The notes beneath the pieces were generated by a model. The model was not told the DNA's origin. It searched no databases and saw nothing but the letters and a program-made list of their open reading frames with translations. From contig JAXMHQ010000002.1 in the NCBI GenBank assembly GCA_046346665.1, positions 124,001 through 188,000 on the forward strand: a stretch of 64,000 nt of DNA, written 5' to 3'. Each line of letters opens with the position of its first letter. Positions within the stretch are counted from its first letter, which is position 1. The stretch is from JAXMHQ01 sp046346665. GTDB taxonomy: Bacteria; Verrucomicrobiota; Verrucomicrobiia; Limisphaerales; JAXMHQ01. Shown piece after piece: positions 33,620-41,957 of this stretch. A program made the position numbers and the translations under genes.

Positions 33620-35260
33620 ATGAGTGATCATTTCGACATCATCATCATCGGCACGGGCGCCGGCGGGGGAACGCTGCTGCACCGGCTCGCCGGTAGTGGC
33701 AAACGCATTCTCGTCCTGGAACGCGGGCCGTTTCTGCCGCGCGAGAAGGACAACTGGAACTACCACGGATCGTTCAAATATTATTCCTCCGAGGTGATGT
33801 TCAACAAGGATGGCGGGGAGATCCGGCCCGGCTTTTCCTATCACGTCGGGGGAAATACCAAGGTTTACGGGGCGGCATTGTTCCGGTTGCGCGAGAGGGA
33901 TTTTGAATCGTTCCGGCATCGGGACGGCATTTCGCCGGAGTGGCCGATCAAGTATGGGGATTGGGAACCGTATTACACCGAGGCGGAGGAGCTGTACCAG
34001 GTCCACGGCAAGGCCGGCGAAGACCCGACCGAACCCTGGCGTTCGAAGGAGTATCCATTTCCGCCCGTGAGCCATGAGCCGCGGATCAAGGAGGTGTTCG
34101 AGATCCTGAAAACCCGCGGCATGAAACCGTATCCGGCGCCGATGGGCGTCCGGCTCAACGAATCCGCGATGCACGCCAGCCCCTGCATCCGCTGCGACAC
34201 CTGCGACGGCTACCCGTGCCTGGTCGGCGCGAAATCCGACGCCGACGTGCTGGCCGTGAGACCCGTGATGAACCGGCCGAACGTCACGCTGATCACCGAA
34301 GCCAGGGTCCTGCGTCTGCACACCAGCGCTTCCGGCCGCGAAGTCACCGGGGTCGTCGCCGAGGTGGGCGGGCAGCCGCAGGTATTCCGAGGCGACGTGG
34401 TGGTGGTGTCCTGCGGCGCGGTGAATTCGGCGGCGTTGCTGCTGCGGTCGGCGAATGACAAACACCCGCGCGGGCTGGCGAACAATTCGTCCGGGCTCGT
34501 CGGGCGCAACCTGATGAAGCATGTGCTCGGCTCCCTGATCGGCGTTTCCACCTTCAAGGCCAACCCGTCGAAGTTCCAAAAGACGATGGCGATCAATGAT
34601 TTTTACTGGGGCGAACCCGGCTACGATTTCCCGATGGGGAACATCCAGTTGATGGGCAAGACGGTCATCGAAGGCCTGCGCGGTTACGAAGATAAATACG
34701 CCCCGCTGACGATCGAGGAAGTGGCGCAAAACTCGATTGATTGGTGGCTCACGACGGAGGATCTCCCGGATCCGAAGAACCAGGTGCGCGTCGAGGGCGG
34801 CGAGCGGATCATCGTGGATTACACCGAGAACAACTCCGAGCCGTTCGACCGGCTGACCGCGCGATGGAAGGCGATTCTCAAGGAGATCGGCTGCGGCTGC
34901 CACATCGTGCCGCAAATGAATTACTTCACGCCCAAATCCGGCTATTTCACGACAAAAATGCCGATGCACAGCCTGGGGCACCAGGTCGGGACGTGCAAAT
35001 TCGGCGAGGACCCCTCGGGGTCGGTGCTCGACCTCAATTGCCGCGCGCACGACCTGGACAATCTTTACGTCGTGGACGGGAGCTTCTTTGTCTCCAGCGG
35101 GGCCGTGAATCCGACGCTCACCATCGTTGCGAATGCGCTGCGCGTGGGCGACCACTTGCTCGAACGCCTGGGAGTTAGATCAGCCGGGTGTGCGGGCTTG
35201 AGAGAAGCCAACAAAACTTCGAAGGAAAACATCCTGCCTGAAATGGCCGCCATCCTATGA
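33620..35260 (+). CDS. GMC-family FAD oxidoreductase
   Basis: The 546-residue protein has a dinucleotide fold at the start (IIIIGTGAGGGTLLHRLAGS), VLERGPFLP, GMC middle blocks (YHVGGNTKVYGAALFRLRER, VVSCGAVNSAALLLRSAN) and the C-terminal active-site region (HSLGHQVGTCKFGEDP, YVVDGSFFVSSGAVNPTLTI). It oxidises an alcohol or sugar with FAD; the acceptor and substrate are unknown. There is no signal peptide or Tat motif. Its stop overlaps the next ATG (35257-35260). A cluster of three oxidoreductases under one ECF promoter suggests detoxification of alcohols or quinones. Confidence 0.92.
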   Translation: MSDHFDIIIIGTGAGGGTLLHRLAGSGKRILVLERGPFLPREKDNWNYHGSFKYYSSEVMFNKDGGEIRPGFSYHVGGNTKVYGAALFRLRERDFESFRHRDGISPEWPIKYGDWEPYYTEAEELYQVHGKAGEDPTEPWRSKEYPFPPVSHEPRIKEVFEILKTRGMKPYPAPMGVRLNESAMHASPCIRCDTCDGYPCLVGAKSDADVLAVRPVMNRPNVTLITEARVLRLHTSASGREVTGVVAEVGGQPQVFRGDVVVVSCGAVNSAALLLRSANDKHPRGLANNSSGLVGRNLMKHVLGSLIGVSTFKANPSKFQKTMAINDFYWGEPGYDFPMGNIQLMGKTVIEGLRGYEDKYAPLTIEEVAQNSIDWWLTTEDLPDPKNQVRVEGGERIIVDYTENNSEPFDRLTARWKAILKEIGCGCHIVPQMNYFTPKSGYFTTKMPMHSLGHQVGTCKFGEDPSGSVLDLNCRAHDLDNLYVVDGSFFVSSGAVNPTLTIVANALRVGDHLLERLGVRSAGCAGLREANKTSKENILPEMAAIL

Positions 35261-36378
35261 AAACCAGCTCGGATTCCAACCGTGTCGTGCGTGTCTCAAA
35301 ACTCGGCGCCGCCGATGTCCTCCGGATTGCTCCGGAACCGGTGCGTGAACCGGCGGCGGGCGAAGTGCGCTTGCGGGTTCACGCAATCGGCCTCAACCGC
35401 GCTGAAATCATGTTCCGCACAGGCATGTACACCGAAACTCCACAGTTCCCCGCGCGCATCGGTTCCGAGGCGGCAGGAGTTATTGAGGCCGTTGGCGCCG
35501 GCGTCAGCCACTTTAAACCCGGGGACCGCGTCAGCACATTCCCAGGATTTTCAATGAACCGATACGGCGTGGCGGGCGACACGGCGGTCGTGCCTGCCAG
35601 CCATGTGGTCAAGATTCCCGCGGCCCTGTCGTTTGAGGAAGGCGCGGCGATCTGGACCCAATTCCTGACCGCGTACGGCTGCCTCGTGCTGTTCGGGGGA
35701 CTGCGAAAAGGCGACGCGGTCGCCATAACCGCAGCGAGCAGCAGCGTCGGGGTGGCAGCAATCCAAACAGTGAATGACGCGGGCGGCGTGAGCATTGCCA
35801 TCACGCGCAAGGAGGACAAACGCGCCGCGCTTCTGGCGGCGGGCGCGCATCACGTCATCGTCTCCGAAACGGAGGACCTCGACGAGCGCGTCGCTGAGCT
35901 TACCGGCGCTCGGGGCGCACGCATCGTGTTCGATCCGGTTGCCGGACCATTCCTGGAGAAGCTTGCGGGCATCGTCGCTGCCGAGGGCATCATCATCGAG
36001 TACGGCTGGTTGCAGCCCGGGTTGCCTGTTTTCCCACTCGTGCCGGCGCTGGTGAAAGGGTTTAGTGTGCGCGGCTTTCACCTGAGCTATCAAATCACCC
36101 CTCATCCTGACCGGCTGGCCGCGGCGTTGCAGTACATCCTGCCACGGCTCGAAAGCGGAGCATTCCGACCGCTGCTCGCGGAAAGAAAGTTCACGCTCAG
36201 CCAAATCGCCGACGCCTACAGCTACATGGAGTCCAATGAACATCTCGGAAAAATCGTTGTCACCAACCCACCCACTTGCGGCGCCCGGCTGTTGAACCGG
36301 GGCGATTTCCCGGAATCCATTGGACATAACCCGGATGAAACGCTGGACAACCTCGTCTGTCCGGGAACAACCCTGTAG
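35257..36378 (+). CDS. Zinc-independent MDR oxidoreductase (quinone reductase-like)
   Basis: The 373-residue protein of the medium-chain dehydrogenase/reductase superfamily has GLNRAEIMFRTGMY and IGSEAAGVIEAVGAG in the N-terminal half and an NADPH-binding fold at about 145-200 (AVAITAASSSVGVAAIQTVN). The structural zinc cysteines are absent, as in NADPH:quinone reductases. A short C-terminal tail after VVTNPPT has no counterpart I know. It is coupled to the GMC gene by a 4-nt overlap. Confidence 0.88.
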   Translation: MKTSSDSNRVVRVSKLGAADVLRIAPEPVREPAAGEVRLRVHAIGLNRAEIMFRTGMYTETPQFPARIGSEAAGVIEAVGAGVSHFKPGDRVSTFPGFSMNRYGVAGDTAVVPASHVVKIPAALSFEEGAAIWTQFLTAYGCLVLFGGLRKGDAVAITAASSSVGVAAIQTVNDAGGVSIAITRKEDKRAALLAAGAHHVIVSETEDLDERVAELTGARGARIVFDPVAGPFLEKLAGIVAAEGIIIEYGWLQPGLPVFPLVPALVKGFSVRGFHLSYQITPHPDRLAAALQYILPRLESGAFRPLLAERKFTLSQIADAYSYMESNEHLGKIVVTNPPTCGARLLNRGDFPESIGHNPDETLDNLVCPGTTL

Positions 36379-36386
36379 CTTGATTC

Positions 36387-37097
36387 ATGAACCCAACCAA
36401 AGTCGCCATCATCACCGGGGCGTCGGGCAATCTGGGCTCAGCCACCGCCCGGCGCTTCCAGGCGGACGGAGCCAGGACGGTGCTGGTCGATCGGTCGCCG
36501 GATCGCTTGCGCGAAATATTCAAGGACATTGCGGATTCCAAAGACCACCTGCTGGCGGGCGGTGTGGACTTGGCAAGCGCGGAAACCATCGCGAAACTGG
36601 TCGATCAGGCCCTGGCCCGTTTCGGGTGCATCGACGCGCTGGTGAACACCGTCGGCGCCTTCCGCGGCGGCAAGCCGGTTCACGAGGCGGATCCGGCGGA
36701 TTGGGATTTTCTGTTCCATGCGAACGTGCGAACGACGTTGTATTGCTGCCGCGGCGTGATACCGGCGATGCTCAGGCAACGGCGGGGCGCGATCATCAAT
36801 GTTTCCAGCCGCGAGGGTTTGGAGGCGCACGCCGGCTTCGCCGCCTACAGCGCATCCAAGAGCGCCGTGTTGCGGCTGACGGAATCCCTGGCGGCCGAGC
36901 TGAAGGGTTCGGACATCAACGTGAATTGCGTCCTGCCAAGCATCATCGACACGCCGCAGAACCGGGCGGCGATGCCGGCGGCGGATTTCTCGAAATGGGT
37001 GGCGCCGGAGGCGATCGCGGACGTGATTGCATTTCTGGCTTCGGAGGGCGCGCGCGCCATCAACGGCGCCGCCGTGCCGGTGTATGGCAAGGCGTGA
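36387..37097 (+). CDS. SDR-family oxidoreductase
   Basis: The 236-residue classical SDR has TGASGNLGSATARRF (NAD(P) motif, about 10-24), the Asn/Ser region NVSSREGLEAH and the active-site YSASKSAV. Substrate is unknown. It starts 8 nt after the MDR gene and is the third gene of the GMC-MDR-SDR operon. A D-type repeat begins 9 nt after its stop. Confidence 0.9.
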   Translation: MNPTKVAIITGASGNLGSATARRFQADGARTVLVDRSPDRLREIFKDIADSKDHLLAGGVDLASAETIAKLVDQALARFGCIDALVNTVGAFRGGKPVHEADPADWDFLFHANVRTTLYCCRGVIPAMLRQRRGAIINVSSREGLEAHAGFAAYSASKSAVLRLTESLAAELKGSDINVNCVLPSIIDTPQNRAAMPAADFSKWVAPEAIADVIAFLASEGARAINGAAVPVYGKA

Positions 37098-37105
37098 CCG
37101 CTTTC

Positions 37106-37196
37106 GGTAGGGACGCCGCGCCGCGGCGTCTCCACCCGCGTTCAGCGGGGGCAATACCAGAACATGAAGCGGACGCCGCAGCGCGGCGTCCCTACC
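37106..37196. repeat. Structured repeat, short copy D3
   Basis: The left hairpin is GGACGCCGC/GCGGCGTC and the right hairpin GGACGCCGC/GCGGCGTCC (loop AGC). The outer GGTAGGG pairs with CCCTACC. The middle hairpins of the full copies are reduced. It sits between an SDR gene and ECF site 6. Confidence 0.8.
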
Positions 37197-37242
37197 ACCG
37201 CTCCAGAGCAACGACGGTTCCGAACCGAGGGCCGGTGAACCG

Positions 37243-37268
37243 TGTAAGGTTTGACCGGTGGCACCGAC
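37243..37268 (+). promoter_or_regulatory. ECF-type promoter (site 6): TGTAAG-N16-CGAC, DUF1622/Rieske operon
   Basis: TGTAAG is at 37243-37248 and CGAC at 37265-37268, spacer 16. An ATG at 37279 lies 11 nt after the -10 box and opens a 20-codon leader frame; the DUF1622 ATG is at 37345. Confidence 0.74.
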
Positions 37269-37278
37269 CAACCAGCAC

Positions 37279-37341
37279 ATGAGCTACAAAGTCGCAGCCC
37301 ACATTTTCAAGGCCAGGCCGGGTCTGCGGCCGGCGTCCTGA
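37279..37341 (+). CDS. Possible 20-residue leader peptide before DUF1622
   Basis: The ATG lies 11 nt past the -10 box, the same distance as the starts of the VOC and YHS genes. The frame runs 20 codons (MSYKVAAHIFKARPG...) and stops with TGA just 3 nt before the DUF1622 ATG, in the same frame. Reinitiation or coupling is possible. It could also be chance, as there is no homology to judge by. Confidence 0.35.
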   Translation: MSYKVAAHIFKARPGLRPAS

Positions 37342-37344
37342 GTT

Positions 37345-37863
37345 ATGAATCGAACGATGCAATACCTGCACTATGCCAGCTTCGGCATCGGCGTTTCCGG
37401 CGTGCTGGTGATTGTCTTCGGCGTCGCCGGCGGCCTGTGGCGATTTGTTCGCGCCGAGTGGTGCGCCGTGCGCGGCGGGGACGTCGACGAAGATCGCAAA
37501 CGCCTCCGGCATGTGCTCGGGTACTACCTGCTGCTCGGCCTGGAATTCCTGATTGCAGCCGACGTCATCGACACACTGATGAAACCCAGTGCGCAGGACC
37601 TGATCGTTCTTGGCGCCATCGTCCTGATCCGAACCGTGATCAGCTGCTCTCTGAACGCGGAGCTCAAATCCGAAAAGCAAGAGCTTCAGCCAGGCGTGCC
37701 TTTGGTAGGGACATCGCGCTGCGATGTCCCCGCCCGCATTGCATCGGACGCAATCGATCCATCCAATGTGAACGCTATATTCCAGGCCGTGCATTGCGGC
37801 CCGACATCGGATGTCAGGCCGCGGACGGCGCAGCGCGCCGTCCCTGCCTGTGCCTCGTTATGA
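37345..37863 (+). CDS. DUF1622 membrane protein with repeat-derived C-terminus
   Basis: Residues 1-118 are a normal DUF1622 protein: helices at about 10-32, 53-72 and 78-98, with FGVAGGLWRFVRAEW and YYLLLGLEFLIAADVIDT. Residues from about 120 to 172 are translated from repeat D5 (LVGTSRCDVPARI, RPRTAQRAVPA) and have no likeness to the family. The original stop was therefore lost when the repeat inserted. The product may still work, since the core is intact. The new stop overlaps the next ATG (37860-37863). Confidence 0.85.
   Translation: MNRTMQYLHYASFGIGVSGVLVIVFGVAGGLWRFVRAEWCAVRGGDVDEDRKRLRHVLGYYLLLGLEFLIAADVIDTLMKPSAQDLIVLGAIVLIRTVISCSLNAELKSEKQELQPGVPLVGTSRCDVPARIASDAIDPSNVNAIFQAVHCGPTSDVRPRTAQRAVPACASL
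37704..37848. repeat. Structured repeat, copy D5, inside the DUF1622 3' coding end
   Basis: It starts GGTAGGGACATCGC and pairs with GCGATGTCCC; it ends with hairpin GGACGGCGC/GCGCCGTCC then CTGCC. The middle has GGCCG/CGGCC and GACATC/ATGTC stems different from copies D1 and D4 but partly shared with D6 (CCGACATCGGATG). It is translated as the last 50 residues of DUF1622. Confidence 0.82.
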
Positions 37864-38183
37864 TCGCTGGCGCATTGTTGATTGCCCTCGGGGGGTACCT
37901 GGCCATCGGGCTTGTGTTCGCGATACCTTTCGCCTGGGTTGGCGCGGGGCGGATCGATCCGCACGCGGCCCGCGGGAGCTGGGGCTTTCGATTGCTCATC
38001 ATTCCCGGCGCGGCGGCTCTGTGGCCGTTGCTTCTACGCCGTTGGGTCAGCGGCGCGAAAGAGCCGCCGCCGGAGCGCAGCGCGCATCGGCTTGCGCCCA
38101 ACGCGTGTCACACTGGGCGAGAAACGGTGAGCCGGAGACTCGTTACCTCGTCTGCTACGGCCGTTGAGGAGGCGGATCTATGA
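37860..38183 (+). CDS. Small two-helix membrane protein of the Rieske operon
   Basis: The 107-residue protein has hydrophobic segments at about 2-28 (GALLIALGGYLAIGLVFAIP) and 43-60, then a polar tail. The block RIDPHAARGSWGFRLLIIPG looks conserved; I have a weak memory of similar proteins beside ferric-reductase/Rieske genes, without an assigned role. It starts on the DUF1622 stop and stops on the next start (both ATGA), so three genes are translationally chained. Confidence 0.75.
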   Translation: MIAGALLIALGGYLAIGLVFAIPFAWVGAGRIDPHAARGSWGFRLLIIPGAAALWPLLLRRWVSGAKEPPPERSAHRLAPNACHTGRETVSRRLVTSSATAVEEADL

Positions 38184-38734
38184 TCTACCCGCTGCGACGG
38201 CGCCATCGGCACATCGTGATTTCCCTCGGCGTTCTGTTGCCGATCGCCTTCGTCGCCGGCATCGCGGCGCGCAGGCCGGTGCCGGAAATGGAATCGTTGC
38301 CCGCGGGACTGTCCTCCTACCCGGAACGTTTCTCTGCAGTCGAGTGGGAACGCAGCGATCTTTTCGCGACGAACCGAATGCAGGTCCGTCTCCTTTCCCA
38401 GGGCGGGATCGGGGGGAGCTTCGCTGTGCAATGTGCCGCGGCGCCTGATTTCCTGAAACCTGATTTGATTGTCTACTGGGCCGCCGGAAATCCGGGCATC
38501 ACCGACACGCTCCCCGATAATGCGCGCTTGCTGGGCACCTTCGGCCCGCAGCCGTTGCCCTTACCGGACGATTCCCGCGGCGCAAGCGGCGTGCTGGTTC
38601 TTTACAGCCTGGCTGACGGTGAAATCGTGGATGTGTCCAGGCCATTTGTAATTGGCGAAGCGAATTCACGGAAAGGCGAAGGTCGTGCCGGCGCATCGGC
38701 CCAGGGCAAATCCTCATCCCCGACGATGGAGTAA
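38180..38734 (+). CDS. Membrane-anchored protein of the Rieske operon, function unknown
   Basis: The 184-residue protein has one N-terminal helix (about 11-29), then a soluble extracytoplasmic domain of about 130 residues (PDLIVYWAAGNPGITDTLPD, PLPDDSRGASGVLVLYSLA). I do not recognise a family. It lies directly upstream of the ferric-reductase/Rieske protein with a 3-nt gap and may be an accessory subunit on the outer face of the membrane. Confidence 0.7.
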   Translation: MIYPLRRRHRHIVISLGVLLPIAFVAGIAARRPVPEMESLPAGLSSYPERFSAVEWERSDLFATNRMQVRLLSQGGIGGSFAVQCAAAPDFLKPDLIVYWAAGNPGITDTLPDNARLLGTFGPQPLPLPDDSRGASGVLVLYSLADGEIVDVSRPFVIGEANSRKGEGRAGASAQGKSSSPTME

Positions 38735-38737
38735 CCT

Positions 38738-39814
38738 ATGGGTGTCGAATATGTTTCAGTTCAATGGAACCGGCAAAAGAGGGCCTACGACGCCGTGCTC
38801 CTGGGTGGCGTGGCGCTCTACCTGGTCGTGTTCGGCGTGTTGACGGAGGCGTTGTTTCCCCGGGTGACCGACGAGATCATGCTGATGCGCGCGTTTGGCA
38901 CCGCCGCTTTTTTCCTGTTGCACCTCATCCTGTGCATCGGGCCGCTCTGCCGGTTGAATCCGAAATTCCTGCCGCTGCTTTACAATCGCCGGCATGCGGG
39001 CGTGACGATGTTCATTCTCGGCCTGGCCCACGCCGTCCTGGTGGTTGCCACCTACCACGCGGGCGCGGATACGAACCCCATCCTCAGCATATTCGTTTCA
39101 AGCCCCGTCACCCGCGGCGTGACAGGAGTCCCGTTTCAACCGTTCGGCTTTTTCGCCCTGATGATCCTGTTCCTGATGGCCGCGACCAGCCACGACTTCT
39201 GGCTCGCGAACCTGAGCGCCCCGGTTTGGAAATCCCTGCACATGATGGTGTATTTCGCATACACGCTCCTGGTGCTGCACGTGACTTTCGGCGCATTGCA
39301 GGGAGAGGGAAGCCCGGTCTATGTGGTCGCAGTGGCCATTGGCTTGATGGCGGTTCTTGGATTGCACATCGCCGCAGCGCGCCGGGAAAAACGGGTCGAC
39401 CGGGAACTCCGAAAACCGAACTCCGAACTCCAAAATGATTCGAGCCTCGCCACCCCGGATCCCACGATCGAGGGGTTTGTGGATGCCTGCGCCGTATCGG
39501 ACATTCCGGAGAATCGCGCCAAAATCGTGTGTCTCTCGGGCGAACGCGTCGCCATCTTTAAGTATGACGGGAGAATCTCCGCCGTCTCAAACGTCTGCCA
39601 GCACCAGAACGGCCCGCTCGGCGAGGGCAAGATTCTCTACGGCTGCATCACCTGTCCGTGGCACGGTTATCAATACCGGCCCGATACCGGCGCGTCGCCG
39701 CCTCCATTTGTCGAGAAAGTCCCGACGTTCAACGTGCGCGTGAATCAGGGACGCGTGTTTGTACATCCCAAACCCAACCCGGCCGGGACCCGTGTCGAGC
39801 CGGCGACGTTCTGA
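38738..39814 (+). CDS. Ferric-reductase-like membrane domain fused to Rieske [2Fe-2S] domain
   Basis: The 358-residue protein has about six membrane helices (20-225) with histidines placed for haem binding (LLHLILCIG, RRHAGVTMF, LGLAHAVLVV, SLHMMVYFAY, LVLHVTF). A cytoplasmic Rieske domain follows, with ligands C287, H289, C306 and H309 (NVCQHQNGPL, CITCPWHGYQY). It should move electrons across or along the membrane, by analogy with YedZ/FRE proteins that lack their own flavin domain. Its donor and acceptor are unknown. It is the core of an ECF-driven operon of four or five membrane genes. Confidence 0.9.
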   Translation: MGVEYVSVQWNRQKRAYDAVLLGGVALYLVVFGVLTEALFPRVTDEIMLMRAFGTAAFFLLHLILCIGPLCRLNPKFLPLLYNRRHAGVTMFILGLAHAVLVVATYHAGADTNPILSIFVSSPVTRGVTGVPFQPFGFFALMILFLMAATSHDFWLANLSAPVWKSLHMMVYFAYTLLVLHVTFGALQGEGSPVYVVAVAIGLMAVLGLHIAAARREKRVDRELRKPNSELQNDSSLATPDPTIEGFVDACAVSDIPENRAKIVCLSGERVAIFKYDGRISAVSNVCQHQNGPLGEGKILYGCITCPWHGYQYRPDTGASPPPFVEKVPTFNVRVNQGRVFVHPKPNPAGTRVEPATF

Positions 39815-39842
39815 AATGCGCCTGGTTGTTCAAACCGACCTG

Positions 39843-39980
39843 GGTAGGGACATCGCGCTGCGATGTCCGCGCTCGCGCAGCAGCGAGCGGAACAAAGACG
39901 CCAATCGCATAGATTGCCACGAGCGTCGCGGTCCGACATTGGATGCCGCGCCGCGGACGCCGCAGCGCGGCGTCCCTACC
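39843..39980. repeat. Structured repeat, copy D6
   Basis: It opens GGTAGGGACATCGC/GCGATGTCC, continues with CGCTCGC/GCGAGCG (loop GCAGCA) and ends with GGACGCCGC/GCGGCGTCC then CTACC. The second stem differs from CCGCCCGC/GCGGGCGG of D1 by paired changes. It separates the Rieske gene from the 258-residue protein. Confidence 0.83.
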
Positions 39981-39990
39981 AATAAGTGAA

Positions 39991-40767
39991 ATGAGTAGAC
40001 CCGACGAATTCTATATCGGTTGGGAGGCGAAGGCGCCACCGGGCATCGGGAAGTTATCCCGCAGGATTGTCGTGGTGCTGTTCCTCCTTGCGCTGCTTGC
40101 GCCGGTCGTCCTTGCGGTGTCCCAGCGGATGATCGGCTCCAGCGCGTTCGAATGGGGAACGCTTAAGAGCTTCTCCGGCATCCTCCAGGCCGGACCGTAT
40201 CCGCAACTGCTCGTCCCACGCCCCGGCGAGGCCGGAGGATTGCCGCGTTATTCCACCTACTGCCTCGTCGCCCCGTGGAAATTCGGGTTGAGCCCGGAGA
40301 TCGCCGGGCCGCTCGACGGCAAATCCGTCACGTTCAAAGGCACGCTGATTTATCGCGGCAACCAGACCATGATCGAGGTTCACGGCACGATTGAGGCCTC
40401 GAAGCCCGCAGCTCCGGTTGCGCTTCCTCAAGCCATCGGACTGGGCCGCCAAACGCTGGTCGGTGAAATCGTGGACAGCAAATGTTTTCTGGGCGTCATG
40501 AATCCCGGCCAGCTCGCTCCGCATCGGGCCTGTGCGATCCGCTGCATCAGCGGAGGCGTGCCGCCCGTGCTCCTCGTCCGGCAGAAGAAGGGTCCGGCCA
40601 CCTATTTCCTGCTCGTGTCCGCCGACGGCAAGCCTGTCAACAAGCAGGTGTTGGATTGGGTGGCCGAGCCATTGGAAATCACGGGGGACATCGAAAGGCG
40701 GGGGGATCTGCTGATTCTGCGGGCCGACCCGGAAACATATCGACGACTGTCAACGGCGAGGGATTGA
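39991..40767 (+). CDS. Membrane-anchored Cys-containing protein of the Rieske operon
   Basis: The 258-residue protein has one N-terminal helix (about 25-46) followed by an extracytoplasmic region. The block GEIVDSKCFLGVMNPG then HRACAIRCISGGVPP (about 158-190) carries three cysteines and a histidine, a likely metal or redox site. I know no name for this family. ATG 39991 is chosen because the upstream codons come from repeat D6. The position after the Rieske gene suggests the same electron-transfer system. Confidence 0.76.
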   Translation: MSRPDEFYIGWEAKAPPGIGKLSRRIVVVLFLLALLAPVVLAVSQRMIGSSAFEWGTLKSFSGILQAGPYPQLLVPRPGEAGGLPRYSTYCLVAPWKFGLSPEIAGPLDGKSVTFKGTLIYRGNQTMIEVHGTIEASKPAAPVALPQAIGLGRQTLVGEIVDSKCFLGVMNPGQLAPHRACAIRCISGGVPPVLLVRQKKGPATYFLLVSADGKPVNKQVLDWVAEPLEITGDIERRGDLLILRADPETYRRLSTARD

Positions 40768-40798
40768 CCGGGCGCCGTCGTCAAACCGGGACATTGCG

Positions 40799-40824
40799 CG
40801 TAAGGAATGGAAGCGCCTGCCGAC
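40799..40824 (+). promoter_or_regulatory. ECF-type promoter (site 7): CGTAAG-N16-CGAC, VOC gene
   Basis: CGTAAG (one change from TGTAAG) is at 40799-40804 and CGAC at 40821-40824, spacer 16. The VOC ATG at 40835 begins 11 nt after the -10 box. Confidence 0.62.
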
Positions 40825-40834
40825 CCATTCGTGA

Positions 40835-41884
40835 ATGCAAACCAGGAATACTTTCATGGAACCCCGGGACAGGTCGCCGGGGCCGTTTGGAGCCAAAGTC
40901 GCGCTATCCTTGCTCCTCGCCCTGCTGACATGCTCCCTCCAGGCGAGCGTCCTCGATGTCGGTTCAATTAATTTGACGGTCGGGAATTTGAACCGCGAAC
41001 TGGCGTTCTACACCAATGCGCTTCCTTTTGAACTCGTCGGCATCTCGGAGAAGAATGGCGCGGAGCAGGACCTGCTTCTCGGTTTGGAGGCGACCCGGTT
41101 GCGCGTTGCCGAACTGAAGCTCGGCGGGGAGCGAATCACGCTCACGGAACACCTTTCCGGCAAAGGCAGGCCGATTCCACCGGATTCACGCAGCAACGAC
41201 CGCTGGTTTCAGCATATCGCCATCGTCGTGCAGGACATGGACCGCGCTTACGCCCGATTGCGCGCGCAAAAAGTGAAACCTGTGTCGACCGGGCCGCAGA
41301 CACTGCCGGACTGGAACAGGAACGCCGGCGGCATCAAGGCCTTCTACTTTTCCGATCCGGAGGACCACGTGCTGGAAATCATCTTCTTCCCGCCCGGCAA
41401 AGGGGATCCGAAATGGCAGAAGCCTTCGCCAGGGCCCGGCGCGCCGGTGCCGCTGTTCCTGGGAATCGACCACACCGCGATTGTGGTTTCGGACACCGAC
41501 AGGAGCCTCGCGTTTTATCGGGACCTGCTCGGCTTCCGGGTTGCCGGTGAAAGCGAGAACTACGGCGTCGAGCAGGAGCATTTGAACCAGGTCTTCGGCG
41601 CGCGACTTCGCATCACTGCGCTTCGGGCGGAACGCGGCCCGGGGATTGAGTTGCTGGAATACCTGGCGCCGCCGGGGGGACGCAGTCTGCCGGCCGATGC
41701 GAAGCCGAACGACCTGGTATTTTGGGAAACGCACCTGGACGTGGATCACCTGGACGCGCTTGGCTCGAAGTTGCAGGAATACGGCGCGACTCTTGTCTCC
41801 AGACCCGGGGCTTCCGCGTCACAAATCGTCCGCGACCCGGACGGCCACGCAGTTCAATTCGAGGAATTTCGCCCGCGACCTTGA
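40835..41884 (+). CDS. Exported tandem-VOC (glyoxalase/dioxygenase-fold) protein
   Basis: The 349-residue protein has a hydrophobic N-terminus (about 22-38, signal peptide) and two VOC modules at about 40-185 and 205-345. Metal-type positions are visible as H in WFQHIAIVV and E in DHVLEIIFF in module 1, and H in GIDHTAIVV and E in HAVQFEEF in module 2. The substrate could be a dioxygenase aromatic or a toxic aldehyde; not deducible. ATG 40835 follows the ECF -10 box by 11 nt; 40856 is an alternative. Confidence 0.82.
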   Translation: MQTRNTFMEPRDRSPGPFGAKVALSLLLALLTCSLQASVLDVGSINLTVGNLNRELAFYTNALPFELVGISEKNGAEQDLLLGLEATRLRVAELKLGGERITLTEHLSGKGRPIPPDSRSNDRWFQHIAIVVQDMDRAYARLRAQKVKPVSTGPQTLPDWNRNAGGIKAFYFSDPEDHVLEIIFFPPGKGDPKWQKPSPGPGAPVPLFLGIDHTAIVVSDTDRSLAFYRDLLGFRVAGESENYGVEQEHLNQVFGARLRITALRAERGPGIELLEYLAPPGGRSLPADAKPNDLVFWETHLDVDHLDALGSKLQEYGATLVSRPGASASQIVRDPDGHAVQFEEFRPRP

Positions 41885-41957
41885 AAGGTTCGGCGTGTTT
41901 TTCCGACGCATTTACAGTCAACGCGGGCCGCAACTACCGAAAACTGAAAATCCCACC

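Noticed and set aside
32894..35155. A 753-codon minus-strand frame through the GMC gene
   Set aside because: Only its last third, outside the GMC gene, looks like protein. The rest is antisense to GMC, so the gene is cut back to 33538 (or 33631).
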